In this document: positions 8,657 through 18,061 of the stretch, in pieces
How positions within the stretch are numbered: position 1 is the first letter of the stretch
Layout of the letters: each line of letters opens with the position of its first letter
DNA from: Methanohalobium evestigatum Z-7303
GTDB taxonomy: Archaea > Halobacteriota > Methanosarcinia > Methanosarcinales > Methanosarcinaceae
Length of the DNA: 64,000 nt
Assembly (NCBI RefSeq): GCF_000196655.1
Contig: NC_014253.1
Span: forward strand, 1,054,001 to 1,118,000
Direction of reading: 5' to 3'
Position numbers and translations under genes: made by a program
The notes under the pieces: model-generated
Database searches by the model: none
Seen by the model: the letters and a program-made list of their open reading frames with translations, nothing else
What the model was told of the DNA's origin: nothing

Positions 8657-10843
8657 TTATATGTTTTTTAATGATCTTACCATATCATCAGCATCCGTTT
8701 TTGGAGAACTGCAGGAATAGTTTTGACATATATAAGCGGTTGCTTTTCCTTCCTGTGAATCCATATCTCTGGTAAACCCAGCAATGTTTACAATATCTGG
8801 TGATTGAACTTTATCAGGTTTAAAAAGCACAACTTTGCGGGGTATAAACTCTGTTCTTAATGAGTTTATCATATTCTGGGTATCTTCTGACTGAAAATCT
8901 CCTGTTATTACAACTTCACTGGATGGACCCTGAACAAAATCAAGTGCCTGCATTGAATGAGTAGATGCAATCGGGTTTCTGGATAACGATTTGGAAAACG
9001 ATTTTATGGAATCTGAAGCTTTCTTTTCAAGTTCCGGATTGCCGGTCATCCTTCCAAGACGCATAAGGTTCATAAGAGCTACTGAGTTTCCTGAAGGCGA
9101 AGCCCCATCATAAATTTCTTTTTTACGTACTATAGGTGTTTCTGCATTATCTGGTGTAAAGTAAAATCCTCCGTTATTGTCATCCCAGAAATGGTTAATC
9201 AAGTAGTTATTGAACTCGAGAGCTTTCTCTAGGTATTTAACTTCAAAGGTTGTCTCATAGAGTTCAATTAGTCCCCATGTCAAAAAAGCATAGTCATCAA
9301 TGAACCCGTGTATATCAGAATCACCATCCCGATACCTGTGCATCAGCTGACCAGATGAATCAGACATGTTTTTAATTATAAAATCAGCAGCTTTTCTGGC
9401 GGAGTTGGCATACTCCTTGTCATTAAATACCTGTGCACCTTTTGAAAGTGCAGCAATCATCAGACCGTTCCAGTCAGTAAGTATCTTATCGTCTTTTGCT
9501 GGATGTACACGATTTTCACGAGCTTCAAACAGTTTTCTTCTTGCGACCTCAAGGCGTCTTTGTGAATAAATGGTTTTTAGAAGGTTGCGTTTCCATGCAC
9601 CGCGTTTTTCACGAGCTTCGTTAAGTTTTTCATGAAATTCATCAAGTTCTTCATCAGGCTCTACATCAATATATAAGGGTGTTTCTATTAAATGAGGTAT
9701 ATTTTTACCTGTTAAGTTACCGGTTTTCTCATCACGGAAATTACCTTCTTTTTTAATATTAAAAAGGTTGGTTACAATATTGGCTTCTGACTTCGATAGA
9801 ATTTTATGTATTTCATCATATGTCCAAGTATAGAATTTACCTTCTACTCCCTCACTATCTGCATCTACTGCAGAATAAAATCCCCCTTCTTTTGAGGTAA
9901 GGTCGCGTAGGGCATAGGTGAAAACATCCCTGGCTGTATTTTTATACTCAATTTTTCCGGTTGCTTGGTAAACTTCAATATAAGCCATTGATAGCAATGC
10001 TTGGTCATAAAGCATCTTTTCAAAATGTGGAATCATCCAGTATCTGTCTGTAGAATAGCGGTGGAAGCCAAAACCTATGTGGTCATAAATACCACCTATA
10101 CGCATGTTTTTGAGCGTTTTCTCGACCATTTCCAGTGCTTTGTTATTAGATGTTCGTTCCCAATACCTCATTAAAAACATTAAATTATGCGGTGAAGGGA
10201 ATTTTGGAGCGTTACCGAATCCTCCATATTCAGGGTCATAATTTTCCAGAAGTGATTCATATGCTGAATCAAGTTCCTGATTGCTCAATTCTCTGGTTTT
10301 GGGTGACTTTGTAAATACTTCCTCAACTGATGATGTAATTTGTTCTGCACGGCTTACAAGTTCTCGTTTCTGTTTTGACCACATATCACTGATTCGGGGA
10401 AGTAAATCAATCAGCCCAGTTAATCCGAATCTGCTTTCTTTTGGAAGATATGTGGCGGCAGAAAACGGTTTTTTTTCAGGTGTCATTATAATAGTAAGCG
10501 GCCATCCACCTCTTCCGGTAAGAGCCTGACAGACATCCATATAAGTACTGTCAATATCCGGGCGCTCTTCCCTGTCAACTTTAATACAAACAAAGTTATC
10601 GTTCAGTATTTGAGCAATTTCAGGGTCTTCAAAAGATTCATTTTCCATTACATGGCACCAGTGACATGTGGAATAACCTATAGACAGGAATATGGGTTTG
10701 TCTTCATTCTTTGCTTTTTCAAAAGCCTCATCTCCCCATGGATACCAGTTTACTGGATTATAAGCATGCTGTAACAGATACGGACTTTTCTCATTGATTA
10801 AATGATTGGGGTGTTTCCCAGTTTCACCAGTTTCTTCATTCAT
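8657..10843 (-). CDS. YyaL/SSP411-type protein: DUF255 thioredoxin-like plus six-hairpin glycosidase-like domain
   Basis: The 728-residue protein begins with the DUF255 thioredoxin-like domain: [20 protein letters not shown], then the redox motif CHWCHVME (around residue 60) and [11 protein letters not shown]. The middle and C-terminal part, with [23 protein letters not shown] and [11 protein letters not shown], has the alpha/alpha-toroid features of the SPATA20/YyaL family. Its biochemical role is not settled; redox or sugar-epimerase functions have been suggested for the family. The ATG at 10843 has no strong RBS visible. It sits upstream of the F390 synthetase-like gene on the same strand, a pairing that would fit an oxygen or redox stress role, which is inference. 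Confidence 0.8.
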   Translation of the reverse strand: MNEETGETGKHPNHLINEKSPYLLQHAYNPVNWYPWGDEAFEKAKNEDKPIFLSIGYSTCHWCHVMENESFEDPEIAQILNDNFVCIKVDREERPDIDSTYMDVCQALTGRGGWPLTIIMTPEKKPFSAATYLPKESRFGLTGLIDLLPRISDMWSKQKRELVSRAEQITSSVEEVFTKSPKTRELSNQELDSAYESLLENYDPEYGGFGNAPKFPSPHNLMFLMRYWERTSNNKALEMVEKTLKNMRIGGIYDHIGFGFHRYSTDRYWMIPHFEKMLYDQALLSMAYIEVYQATGKIEYKNTARDVFTYALRDLTSKEGGFYSAVDADSEGVEGKFYTWTYDEIHKILSKSEANIVTNLFNIKKEGNFRDEKTGNLTGKNIPHLIETPLYIDVEPDEELDEFHEKLNEAREKRGAWKRNLLKTIYSQRRLEVARRKLFEARENRVHPAKDDKILTDWNGLMIAALSKGAQVFNDKEYANSARKAADFIIKNMSDSSGQLMHRYRDGDSDIHGFIDDYAFLTWGLIELYETTFEVKYLEKALEFNNYLINHFWDDNNGGFYFTPDNAETPIVRKKEIYDGASPSGNSVALMNLMRLGRMTGNPELEKKASDSIKSFSKSLSRNPIASTHSMQALDFVQGPSSEVVITGDFQSEDTQNMINSLRTEFIPRKVVLFKPDKVQSPDIVNIAGFTRDMDSQEGKATAYICQNYSCSSPKTDADDMVRSLKNI

Positions 10844-11200
10844 TTAATTTCACCTTTTTTGGAGATAAAGTGTACTAACACCCGTTTTTATTGTTAAATA
10901 AATGTTATAATGCCATTGACAATCAAAATTATAATTTTTAATATGGCTTTATTAACTCTAAATACTCCTATTTAAATTAAGATAGCATGATATTTATATC
11001 TATGTTTAAATCGTTATCCGATAATATATTAAAAGTGAATTTAAAATGTCAGGAAAACATAGATAAAGTATGAATATTCTGATTTATTCAATATATATAC
11101 AAAAAGCTTAAATTGGTTACTTTTTTAGATATACGGTAATTCATTTATCTAAATTGCTAACTATTTACTTGCAAAACGATAAAGATATGGAAATTTAACA
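10844..11200. other. divergent intergenic region with promoters
   Basis: A very AT-rich 357-base gap between two divergent genes. It presumably carries the promoters of the YyaL-type gene (left) and queC (right); AT boxes such as TATATATAC near 11090 and TTAGATATAC near 11128 are candidates. I see no coding frame or RNA gene. Confidence 0.45.
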
Positions 11201-11908
11201 ATGGGAGCAATATCACTACTTAGCAGTGGACTGGATTCGGTAGCAGCTCTGACAATTGCAAGAGAGATAACCGATGTAAAGCTTGCGATTATTTTTGATT
11301 ACGGTCAGCGTTCTGCAAAAAAGGAAATTGAATATTCCAAAAAAATATGCACACATTTTGGTATCGATTACGAAGTTATTAAACTTGATTGGCTCGAAAA
11401 AATTACCAATACATCATTGGTAAACAAAAAGGAAGATGTACCAGAGCTTACACTGGATGATGTTTCGGGAAAAAACGCAACTGAAAAGACAGAAGAATCA
11501 GCAAAGAATGTGTGGGTACCGAATAGGAATGGTATATTTTTAAATATTTCAGCAGGTTTTGCTGAAAGCCTGGAATGTGAATATGTGATAGTTGGATTCA
11601 ACAGTGAAGAGGGACAAACATTTCCTGACAATTCCCCTGAATTTGTAGATTCGATGAATACATGTTTGTCGTATTCTACCAGAAACGGTGTCAAAATACT
11701 CGCACCTTTAGTAGACTATAATAAAAAGGATATTATCAATCAGGCTCTAAAATCAGGTACTCCTCTGGAGTGGAGCTGGAGCTGTTATCATGGAAGAGAT
11801 TTACCATGTGGTGTATGTGAAAGCTGTATTAGACGGAAACACGCCTTTAATGAACTGGGTATTAAAGACCCACTACTTGTAAGGTTAGGTATGGTTGATA
11901 ATGATTGA
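11201..11908 (+). CDS. queC: 7-cyano-7-deazaguanine synthase QueC
   Basis: This 235-residue PP-loop enzyme converts 7-carboxy-7-deazaguanine to preQ0 using ATP and ammonia, the base that archaea insert into tRNA to make archaeosine. The ATP-binding loop [10 protein letters not shown] is at residues 5-14 (family consensus SGGLDS). FDYGQR follows, and the C-terminal zinc site is [15 protein letters not shown], with four Cys. It starts the four-gene group queC-DUF366-queE-queD, with short overlaps that indicate one operon. Confidence 0.95.
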   Translation: MGAISLLSSGLDSVAALTIAREITDVKLAIIFDYGQRSAKKEIEYSKKICTHFGIDYEVIKLDWLEKITNTSLVNKKEDVPELTLDDVSGKNATEKTEESAKNVWVPNRNGIFLNISAGFAESLECEYVIVGFNSEEGQTFPDNSPEFVDSMNTCLSYSTRNGVKILAPLVDYNKKDIINQALKSGTPLEWSWSCYHGRDLPCGVCESCIRRKHAFNELGIKDPLLVRLGMVDND

Positions 11909-11925
11909 CTTTTCCGGTGTATATC

Positions 11926-12480
11926 ATGGAATGTATTTATCTGAATAACAGAAATTATGACGGAAGCCAAATATCATCACTATGGGCATATAATATTGCA
12001 GGAGTTCAGGATGATTCGATAATCTATTTCAGAGGAACATGCAATGTGGAAATCGACCATATGATAGACCTGGAAGACAAAAGAGAAAACGAAGCAATTT
12101 ATTCGTCTGATATGATTCATTTTATAATCGAACATTTTGATTCAACCAACCTGAAACTCGTTTATTCAAGACAGCGTTTATTTGCATCCATTGTATCAGA
12201 AATATTGATGGATAAGGGATTTAATATTAAACGCGAAGGTGATGACCTTTTTATAAACAATAGGAAACTTTCAGTATCAATTGCCAGTACTTCAGCTGTA
12301 TCACAAAAAATTCATTTCGGGATTAATGTAATACATGATTATTATGCGGATTTAAAAAGTATAGGGTTTGAAGAAAGTAAAATCGAACAGTTGATGTGTG
12401 AAATTGCTGAAAGTTATGTTAATGAATTAGATGATATTGAAAAAGATTTACGAAAATCCAGACCACTTGATGTGATTTAA
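11926..12480 (+). CDS. DUF366-type protein in the preQ0 operon
   Basis: A 184-residue cytosolic protein resembling archaeal DUF366 proteins, which recur near queuosine/archaeosine genes. Sequence features include YDGSQISSLWAY near the N-terminus and SVSIASTSAVSQKIHFGINV in the centre. A TTG at 11905 would overlap the queC end and is possible, but ATG at 11926 (GGTG upstream) gives a more typical start. Its TAA overlaps the queE ATG (TAATG), so translation is probably coupled. No catalytic role is established from the sequence. Its placement between queC and queE argues for a part in deazaguanine synthesis or tRNA modification. Confidence 0.7.
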   Translation: MECIYLNNRNYDGSQISSLWAYNIAGVQDDSIIYFRGTCNVEIDHMIDLEDKRENEAIYSSDMIHFIIEHFDSTNLKLVYSRQRLFASIVSEILMDKGFNIKREGDDLFINNRKLSVSIASTSAVSQKIHFGINVIHDYYADLKSIGFEESKIEQLMCEIAESYVNELDDIEKDLRKSRPLDVI

Positions 12481-13199
12481 TGAACGCACCGATAAGTGAG
12501 ATATTTTGTTCTGTTCAGGGCGAGGGACCCTATGTAGGTGTAAGGCAGGTTTTTGTACGTTTTATCGGATGTAACCTTCAATGTCAATATTGTGACACAC
12601 AGAGAGAATATGTGGATTTTTGCAGGTTTGAGGAAAATCCCGGATCGGATGAATTTGAATTGATACCCAACCCTCTGGATGTCAATACTGTTGCTGAATC
12701 AATAGAATCATTTAGCAGTGTTCATTCGGTTTCACTGACAGGTGGAGAACCCCTGATACATGCAGATTTCATAAAGAACCTGCAAATTTCTGCTCCTTTA
12801 TATCTGGAATCCAATATGACCCTACCTGAGATGGCGAAAAAGGTTAAAGATAAAGTGTCATTTGTATCAGGAGACGTTAAAATTATAAATGAATTTGAAT
12901 GTGATGATTTTGAAACACATATCGAAAAAACAATTGATAGTTTCAAAATATTAAAAACTACAGAATCCAGAGATTGCTTTTGTAAAATAGTAGTACTGGA
13001 AAACACAAAAATTGAATATGTTCTGGATATTATGGACAAAATATCTGACTATATATCCGGGGCTATATTACAGCCTGTAACACAGGGCTACAACCGCCCA
13101 TCTGTTCAACACCTGCTTCAAATTCAAAAACAATTGCTGGATAAAGGAATAAATACTAAAGTAATACCACAAACCCACAAAATGCTGGGGTGCCTATAA
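12480..13199 (+). CDS. queE: 7-carboxy-7-deazaguanine synthase QueE
   Basis: This 239-residue radical-SAM enzyme rearranges 6-carboxytetrahydropterin into 7-carboxy-7-deazaguanine. The cluster-binding motif CNLQCQYCDT (Cx3Cx2C, residues about 31-40) is preceded by SVQGEGPYVGVRQVFVRF, which is diagnostic for QueE. VSLTGGEPLIH is the SAM-binding GGE motif, and the end NTKVIPQTHKMLG is family-typical. It overlaps both neighbours by the stop/start TAATG, showing tight operon organisation with DUF366 and queD. Confidence 0.95.
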   Translation: MNAPISEIFCSVQGEGPYVGVRQVFVRFIGCNLQCQYCDTQREYVDFCRFEENPGSDEFELIPNPLDVNTVAESIESFSSVHSVSLTGGEPLIHADFIKNLQISAPLYLESNMTLPEMAKKVKDKVSFVSGDVKIINEFECDDFETHIEKTIDSFKILKTTESRDCFCKIVVLENTKIEYVLDIMDKISDYISGAILQPVTQGYNRPSVQHLLQIQKQLLDKGINTKVIPQTHKMLGCL

Positions 13200-13549
13200 T
13201 GGAAAAAATGCGACTTGGAATCATAGAATCAATTGATACTGCTCACTATTTACCGGGACATGAGACATGTGGGATTGTACATGGTCATACCTACAGAGTA
13301 GAAGTAGTGATAGAAGGCGAAAAAAACGGCGGCATGGTCATGGATTTTGCAGACCTGAAAAAGATAGTAAAGGATATACTGAAGGATTATGACCACACAT
13401 TATTAAACAATATACTGTCCTATCCAAGTTCTGAAAACCTTTGTGAAAATATATATTCCAAGCTTTCTGAAAAACTAAAAATGCTTGTAAAGGTTAGAAT
13501 CTGGGAAGGAGAAGGTAAATGGTGTGAGATTGATTCAACTACAAGTTAA
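13199..13549 (+). CDS. queD: 6-carboxy-5,6,7,8-tetrahydropterin synthase QueD
   Basis: This 116-residue PTPS-family enzyme makes 6-carboxytetrahydropterin from dihydroneopterin triphosphate, the step before QueE. The zinc-binding histidines are in DTAHYLPGHETC and VHGHTY, and the catalytic Cys is in CGIVHGH. MVMDFADLKKIV and YDHTLLN contain other family-conserved residues. I choose the ATG at 13199, which overlaps the queE stop (TAATG), over an in-frame GTG at 13190. It closes the preQ0 operon. Confidence 0.95.
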   Translation: MEKMRLGIIESIDTAHYLPGHETCGIVHGHTYRVEVVIEGEKNGGMVMDFADLKKIVKDILKDYDHTLLNNILSYPSSENLCENIYSKLSEKLKMLVKVRIWEGEGKWCEIDSTTS

Positions 13550-13618
13550 TACACGGTGTCCCAACATCTATATGAATGTTCGTTATGTATTATAATGCAA
13601 TCTAAGAGGTAAGCTATT

Positions 13619-14566
13619 ATGCCAGTTGAAAATAGTGATAATCAATCATGTCCTGACTATAGTAATGAACAGCTACGGATGATTTCAGAGCATCCGTGTT
13701 ATGACCCAAAAGCTCAGCATAAGTTTGGACGGATGCACCTTGCAGTAGCTCCAAAATGTAATATCCAGTGTAAATATTGTATAAGGGATAATGACTGTGT
13801 AAATGAATGCCGTCCGGGTGTAACAAGTAAAGTTCTTACTCCACAGGAAGCGCTCGAAAAAACTCGACAGGTTTTGGAAGAACATCCTTTTATTAAGGTG
13901 ATAGCAATAGCAGGTCCCGGTGACCCGCTGGCAAATGATGAAACATTTGAAACATTTAAGCTCATAAAAGAAGAATTCCCAAATGTTATCATCTGTATGA
14001 GTACTAATGGTCTTGCACTACCTGACAGGATTGATGATATGCTGGATGCAGGTGTGCAAACATTAACTGTAACAGTTAATGCAGTTGACCCTGAAATCCA
14101 GAGACAGATATGTGATCGTGTGGTTTACAATGGAAAGCTTTACAAAGGAAAAGAAGCAGCAGAATTGCTTATCAACAACCAACTGGAAGGTATAAAAAGG
14201 GCTATTGAAGCAGGAATTGTCATAAAAATTAACACTGTCCTTGTTCCGGATGTAAATGATGACCATGTAGTAGACATCGCAAAAAAGATGAATGAACTTG
14301 GAGTATTCATCATGAATATTATGCCTCTTATACCACAGGCAGAATATGCTGAATGGAGAGTACCTACAGAGGAAGAACGTAAGGCTGCACAGGCATCATG
14401 TGAACCTTTTGTGTCCCAGATGCGCCATTGTCGCCAGTGCAGGTCTGATGCTTATGGACTGCTTGGTGAAGACCTTTCTCAGATGAGTGAAGAAAGAAGA
14501 AACATGGTCAAAATGGAGACACTGAGAAAATCAAAAACCAAATCCGATAAGGATAAGGACGATTAA
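13619..14566 (+). CDS. nifB: NifB-type radical SAM protein
   Basis: This 315-residue protein matches methanogen NifB, the radical-SAM enzyme that builds the 8Fe-9S-C NifB-co core of nitrogenase cofactor. Diagnostic features are HPCYDPKAQHKFGRMHLAVAP, the radical-SAM motif CNIQCKYC, NECRPGVTS, AGPGDPLAND and the C-terminal RHCRQCRSDAYGLLGED. It has no fused NifX domain, as in archaeal forms. The RBS AGAGGT lies upstream of ATG. No other nif genes are in view. nifB occurs in many methanogens away from the nif operon, so nitrogen fixation cannot be concluded from this window. Confidence 0.85.
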   Translation: MPVENSDNQSCPDYSNEQLRMISEHPCYDPKAQHKFGRMHLAVAPKCNIQCKYCIRDNDCVNECRPGVTSKVLTPQEALEKTRQVLEEHPFIKVIAIAGPGDPLANDETFETFKLIKEEFPNVIICMSTNGLALPDRIDDMLDAGVQTLTVTVNAVDPEIQRQICDRVVYNGKLYKGKEAAELLINNQLEGIKRAIEAGIVIKINTVLVPDVNDDHVVDIAKKMNELGVFIMNIMPLIPQAEYAEWRVPTEEERKAAQASCEPFVSQMRHCRQCRSDAYGLLGEDLSQMSEERRNMVKMETLRKSKTKSDKDKDD

Positions 14567-14604
14567 ATTAATTTATCAGCAAAAAACAGAGAGGAAGCTT
14601 TTCA

Positions 14605-15591
14605 TTGGATTTGAAACAGGTTGCAGACGGCATCAGGAATTTTGAAGGTGTAACTCGAAAAAAACCTATTGAAGGTATAGTTGAAATCTTTGAATCAGTA
14701 CGTTCTGAATATGGGGGCACACTGGTAGATTTTGGAGATGATGCTGCAGTTATTGATATTGATGGAAATGATGTTATCCTGTTTGCTGCAGATTCCATCT
14801 GGGAAAAATTGATGAAAGCCAGCCCTTGGTGGGCCGGTTATACAGCCGTTCTTGCCAATGTAAATGATATTGCAGCAATGGGGGCACGTCCACTGGCAAT
14901 GGTGGATGTCATATCATCCAGTGATAAGGATTCCTGTAATACTCTCCTAAAGGGAATAACCGATGGCATCAAAAAATTCGGTGTGCCTATGGTAGGAGGC
15001 CATTTGCACCCTGACACTCCATACAGTTCAATAGCAGTTGCAATCATCGGTATTGCAAAAAAGGACTGTATTATCCGGAGTGATACTGCAAAACCTGGTG
15101 ACTCTATTATTGTAGCCTATGACATGGATGGCAGAATGGGTCCCAATTCTCCGTACAGTTGGGATACCACTTCATTTAAAGATCCAGAAACAGTAAGAAA
15201 TCGTTACCTTGTGATGCAGACCATAGGAGAAAAGAAATTAGCAACCTCAGGAAAAGATATTAGCAACCCGGGAACAATCGGAACACTGGGAATGCTTTGT
15301 GAAACCAGTAATGTAGGTGCATCTGTTGACATTGATAAAATCCCGTTTCCTGATGGTGTAGAACTTGAACAGTGGCTAAAGGTTTACACTGCAACAGGTT
15401 ACATCCTTACTGTAAACTCTGAAAATGTCGATGAATGCATTCAAGTGTTCAATGACGCAGGGATTACAGCATCGGTAATTGGTGAGATAAACGACACATT
15501 AAAACTTGATATTTACAACAAGGACGGTCGGGAAACTGTTTTTGATTTTAATACCGATGATATAACCGGTATAACATGTAAAAATGATTGA
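14605..15591 (+). CDS. methanogenesis marker protein 2 (AIR-synthase-related)
   Basis: A 328-residue PurM/SelD/ThiL-like ATP-binding protein. The FGDDAAVIDIDG metal/ATP loop, the ADSIWEKLM segment and the NVNDIAAMGARPLAMVDV motif place it in the AIR synthase superfamily, and the overall architecture matches the methanogenesis marker 2 family, which is restricted to methanogens. Its reaction is unknown; phosphoryl transfer is likely. TTG at 14605 is taken as start because GAGAGGA lies about 10 bases upstream and the protein aligns from this point (MDLKQVADGI). It follows nifB by 38 bases on the same strand. Confidence 0.8.
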   Translation: MDLKQVADGIRNFEGVTRKKPIEGIVEIFESVRSEYGGTLVDFGDDAAVIDIDGNDVILFAADSIWEKLMKASPWWAGYTAVLANVNDIAAMGARPLAMVDVISSSDKDSCNTLLKGITDGIKKFGVPMVGGHLHPDTPYSSIAVAIIGIAKKDCIIRSDTAKPGDSIIVAYDMDGRMGPNSPYSWDTTSFKDPETVRNRYLVMQTIGEKKLATSGKDISNPGTIGTLGMLCETSNVGASVDIDKIPFPDGVELEQWLKVYTATGYILTVNSENVDECIQVFNDAGITASVIGEINDTLKLDIYNKDGRETVFDFNTDDITGITCKND

Positions 15592-15757
15592 TTCTTTGAT
15601 AGGTACATTATTCAATTTTTAAAGAACGGTTATTATTGTTTTGTTGACAAGTTAACAATCCATAAAGCATATCTAATAAGCCGTTATAGAATAAATTTAA
15701 AAATAAATAATATCTATAAGTTTTAATAATTATTGAAGTTTAACTGTAGTGAAAATC

Positions 15758-16118
15758 ATGAGTTTTTTTGACAGGATCTTACCCAGAGGTAATGAGGAAG
15801 AACCTATCTCTGTGCTTAGAGGGTTTAACGGCATTGCAGAATTATATGACAACAGGGTTGATATTAAAAAAGGCAAGAATCAACCACCGTACCTTACGCT
15901 GAACCCTTTGTGATATATCAGAAATTCATGTAAAAGAAAACGGTAAACTTAAACAGAGGTATTTGAGTTTTGTACCAAAAGCAGATATTGAGGACAGAAC
16001 ATCATTTCAGGACGATATGTGTACCATAGTAACAAATTATAAACCTGAACTCATCTATAAATTTGCATCCAGTGTACAGAACGTATCTCCTGATGTAGAA
16101 ATATTAACCGATTTTTAA
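15758..16118 (+). pseudogene. small PH-like (DUF4429-type) protein, frameshifted
   Basis: An ATG frame (15758-15913) gives MSFFDRILPRG followed by SVLRGFNGIAELYDNRVDIKKG, which resembles short bacterial/archaeal PH-like domains, then meets TGA at 15911. A second frame, open only from 15903, continues as CDISEIHVKENGK...RYLSFVPKADIED to TAA at 16116. The strand-order of a PH-like fold continues across the junction, so the two frames look like one gene of about 120 residues with an indel between 15903 and 15913. The second half has no start or RBS. Function is unknown. Homology to DUF4429 is my reading of the pattern, not a search result. Confidence 0.6.
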
Positions 16119-16128
16119 ATAAGGTATG

Positions 16129-16425
16129 TTAATAATCCTTGCTACTTACCCATGAATCCAGTTCTTCATACATGAACTTTTCAGCTTCCTGTACGGTTTC
16201 AAGGTCGCCGCGAAGTGCAAGTACTTCTCTTTCTGCTTCATTTACAATATTAACATTTACTTTACGATTTATTGGCTCAAGGTCAAACATTTCAACCATA
16301 TCGTATATTAAAGATGACGGAGTTCCGGGCGGTATTATTAAATCGTACAAATCCTTCTCATCTTCATGTTTTTCATCCATTATTTCTTTATTTTCCAAAT
16401 CATCAAATGTAAACTTTTTAGCCAT
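16129..16425 (-). CDS. small acidic hypothetical protein
   Basis: A 98-residue soluble protein. The N-terminal part (KKFTFDDLENKEIMDEKHEDEKD) is charged and probably disordered. It is followed by a compact domain with NRKVNVNIVNEAEREVLALRGDLETVQEAEKFMYEELDSW. The start at 16425 is preferred because GGTGA is five bases upstream; the in-frame GTG further upstream is part of that site. I do not recognise the family. It is convergent with the frameshifted PH-like gene. Confidence 0.65.
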   Translation of the reverse strand: MAKKFTFDDLENKEIMDEKHEDEKDLYDLIIPPGTPSSLIYDMVEMFDLEPINRKVNVNIVNEAEREVLALRGDLETVQEAEKFMYEELDSWVSSKDY

Positions 16426-16455
16426 AATAGTCACCACTGATTATTGTTTCTATTT

Positions 16456-16572
16456 TACGAAAGTGGGGCAACAGGGGTAAGTGAAAGCCAACGACTTTAG
16501 TCGTTCTCTTTAAATCAAGGATTTAAAGATATCTTTAAACTCCGTTTAAAGAGTGATTAAACAACCCCGTTG
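16456..16572 (+). repeat. multi-hairpin element, copy 1 (upstream of tnpB 1)
   Basis: An outer stem pairs CAACAGGGGT (16469-16478) with ACCCCGTTG (16564-16572). It encloses three perfect hairpins: AACGAC/GTCGTT (16490-16505), CTTTAAATC/GATTTAAAG (16508-16528, 3-base loop) and TCTTTAAAC/GTTTAAAGA (16532-16552, 3-base loop). A 37-base left segment beginning at 16456 is shared almost exactly with the reversed copy near 31.3 kb. The element lies about 90 bases before tnpB 1. It may be a left transposon end or a structured RNA. The first hairpin resembles the right-end hairpin of TnpB element 3 (62255-62274). Confidence 0.75.
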
Positions 16573-16665
16573 ATGTTTGATAAGTTTTATGATAAACATT
16601 ATAATCGCTAACATTAGGTAAAAATTATATAGTTTCAACACGTATAATCAGTATCAGGTAAGTGG

Positions 16666-18012
16666 GTGGAGTCGATAGTTCGTAAAGAAGGTCAAAACTG
16701 CAGGAATCTGAGATTCAAGATACATCCTACTCTTGAACAGGAGAAGAAACTGAATGAAACTTTAGAGTACTGCAGGTCGACCTGGAACCATCTTCTGTCC
16801 ATCAGAGTAGATTTATACGATAGGTTTGATCTGTCAGTATCTAAATCATCTCTGGAAAAATACCTGAAAAATCTGGACTATCCTATACATTCATCAGTAA
16901 GACTGGATGTATTCCAGAGATTATGTTCCGCTTATGACAAGTTTTTTGATGATATCAAGAACGGGAGACTGAAAAACACCAAACCTAAAAAAGGGATGTT
17001 CGTCAAGAGAAAAGACATACCATGTGGGAACAATTCATCCGGATTTATCAAATACGATGGAATTCTTCCGAAAGGTCACCCGAAGTTCAAGAGTAAAGAA
17101 GATTTCAGTAGTTTCAGATATAAACAGCATGGAAACGGGTGGAAACTTGAAGATAACAAGTTATACCTATCCAAAATAACCGGTAAATCAAATCTCATCA
17201 AAATTGATATTGACAGATTGCCAGATGGTGAACTGAAGACCTGTACCCTCAAGAAGGAAGGCAAACAATGGTTCGCATATCTGACAGTAGAATTGCCAGA
17301 AAACCCAGTTCCATCTACTCCAGAAAACGCTGTTGGCATAGACTTAGGACTGAAATCTTTCATAACAACTTCAAACGATGATTTTGTCGAACCACCACGA
17401 TTCCTCAGGAAAGCTGAGAAAAGGCTTGCTAAAGAACAGCGAAAATTGTCGAGAATGGAATTCAAATCAAACAACTATAAAAAGCAGAAGCAAAAAGTGA
17501 ACAGGATTCACAGGAAAGTAGCATCTGCTAGAAACCATTTCTCACATTGTTTGAGCAAATTGTTGGTTGAGAAATACGACCTGATTGTATTCGAGGATCT
17601 AAAAATAAAAAATCTTGTTAAAAATAACAAACTGGCTAAATCAATCTCCGATGTAAGCTGGAACAAACTGGTTCAGCATGTGACCTATAAAGCTGCTGAA
17701 AGAGGTAAGATTGTAGACAAGATTAATCCCGACAATACTACACAGGTCTGTTCTCATTGCGGAACCAAGAAAAAAGAGAAACTGAGATTGGGTGATAGAA
17801 TATTCTACTGCAGTAAATGTGGATTAGAAATCGACAGGGATCTTAATGCTGCAGTCAATATTCTGACAAAATCATCGTACTATAACCCAATGCATACCGT
17901 GGGGCTCGCGGGAATGAACGGCTGTGGAGATGGTGCCTCTACGACTGGTCTCGGTATCGGTTCGCAAGTACCGCCGATGAATCAGCAAACGCTCAACCTA
18001 TTAAGAGGTTGA
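16666..18012 (+). CDS. tnpB: TnpB, IS200/IS605 family (zinc-ribbon subtype)
   Basis: A 448-residue TnpB, the RNA-guided nuclease of IS200/IS605 (IS1341-type) elements and relative of Cas12. The RuvC catalytic residues are intact: Asp226 in VGIDLGLKSF, Glu310 in LIVFEDLKI, and the Asp of IDRDLNAAVN (about 390-392). The zinc ribbon is complete (CSHC at 362-365 and CSKC at 382-385). The N-terminus has the FKIHPTLEQEKKLNETL helix-turn-helix typical of the family. The C-terminal tail (GCGDGASTTGLGIGSQVP) overlaps the region expected to encode the guide-RNA scaffold. No tnpA transposase accompanies it. GTG start at 16666 is uncertain. Confidence 0.9.
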   Translation: MESIVRKEGQNCRNLRFKIHPTLEQEKKLNETLEYCRSTWNHLLSIRVDLYDRFDLSVSKSSLEKYLKNLDYPIHSSVRLDVFQRLCSAYDKFFDDIKNGRLKNTKPKKGMFVKRKDIPCGNNSSGFIKYDGILPKGHPKFKSKEDFSSFRYKQHGNGWKLEDNKLYLSKITGKSNLIKIDIDRLPDGELKTCTLKKEGKQWFAYLTVELPENPVPSTPENAVGIDLGLKSFITTSNDDFVEPPRFLRKAEKRLAKEQRKLSRMEFKSNNYKKQKQKVNRIHRKVASARNHFSHCLSKLLVEKYDLIVFEDLKIKNLVKNNKLAKSISDVSWNKLVQHVTYKAAERGKIVDKINPDNTTQVCSHCGTKKKEKLRLGDRIFYCSKCGLEIDRDLNAAVNILTKSSYYNPMHTVGLAGMNGCGDGASTTGLGIGSQVPPMNQQTLNLLRG

Positions 18013-18027
18013 GGCTCTCAAAAGAAC

Positions 18028-18046
18028 CCCACGATTTAGTCGTGGG
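18028..18046 (+). repeat. right-end hairpin of TnpB element 1
   Basis: CCCACGA (18028-18034) and TCGTGGG (18040-18046) form a perfect 7-bp stem with a TTTAG loop. It lies 15 bases after the tnpB stop, the position of right-end hairpins in IS200/IS605 elements. The guide-RNA scaffold would end just after it, near 18055. Confidence 0.6.
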
Positions 18047-18061
18047 AGAGTAGTCAGTTAA

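Noticed and set aside
13619-14566. A nitrogen-fixation gene cluster
   Set aside because: Only nifB is present; nifHDK are not in the window, so fixation cannot be claimed.
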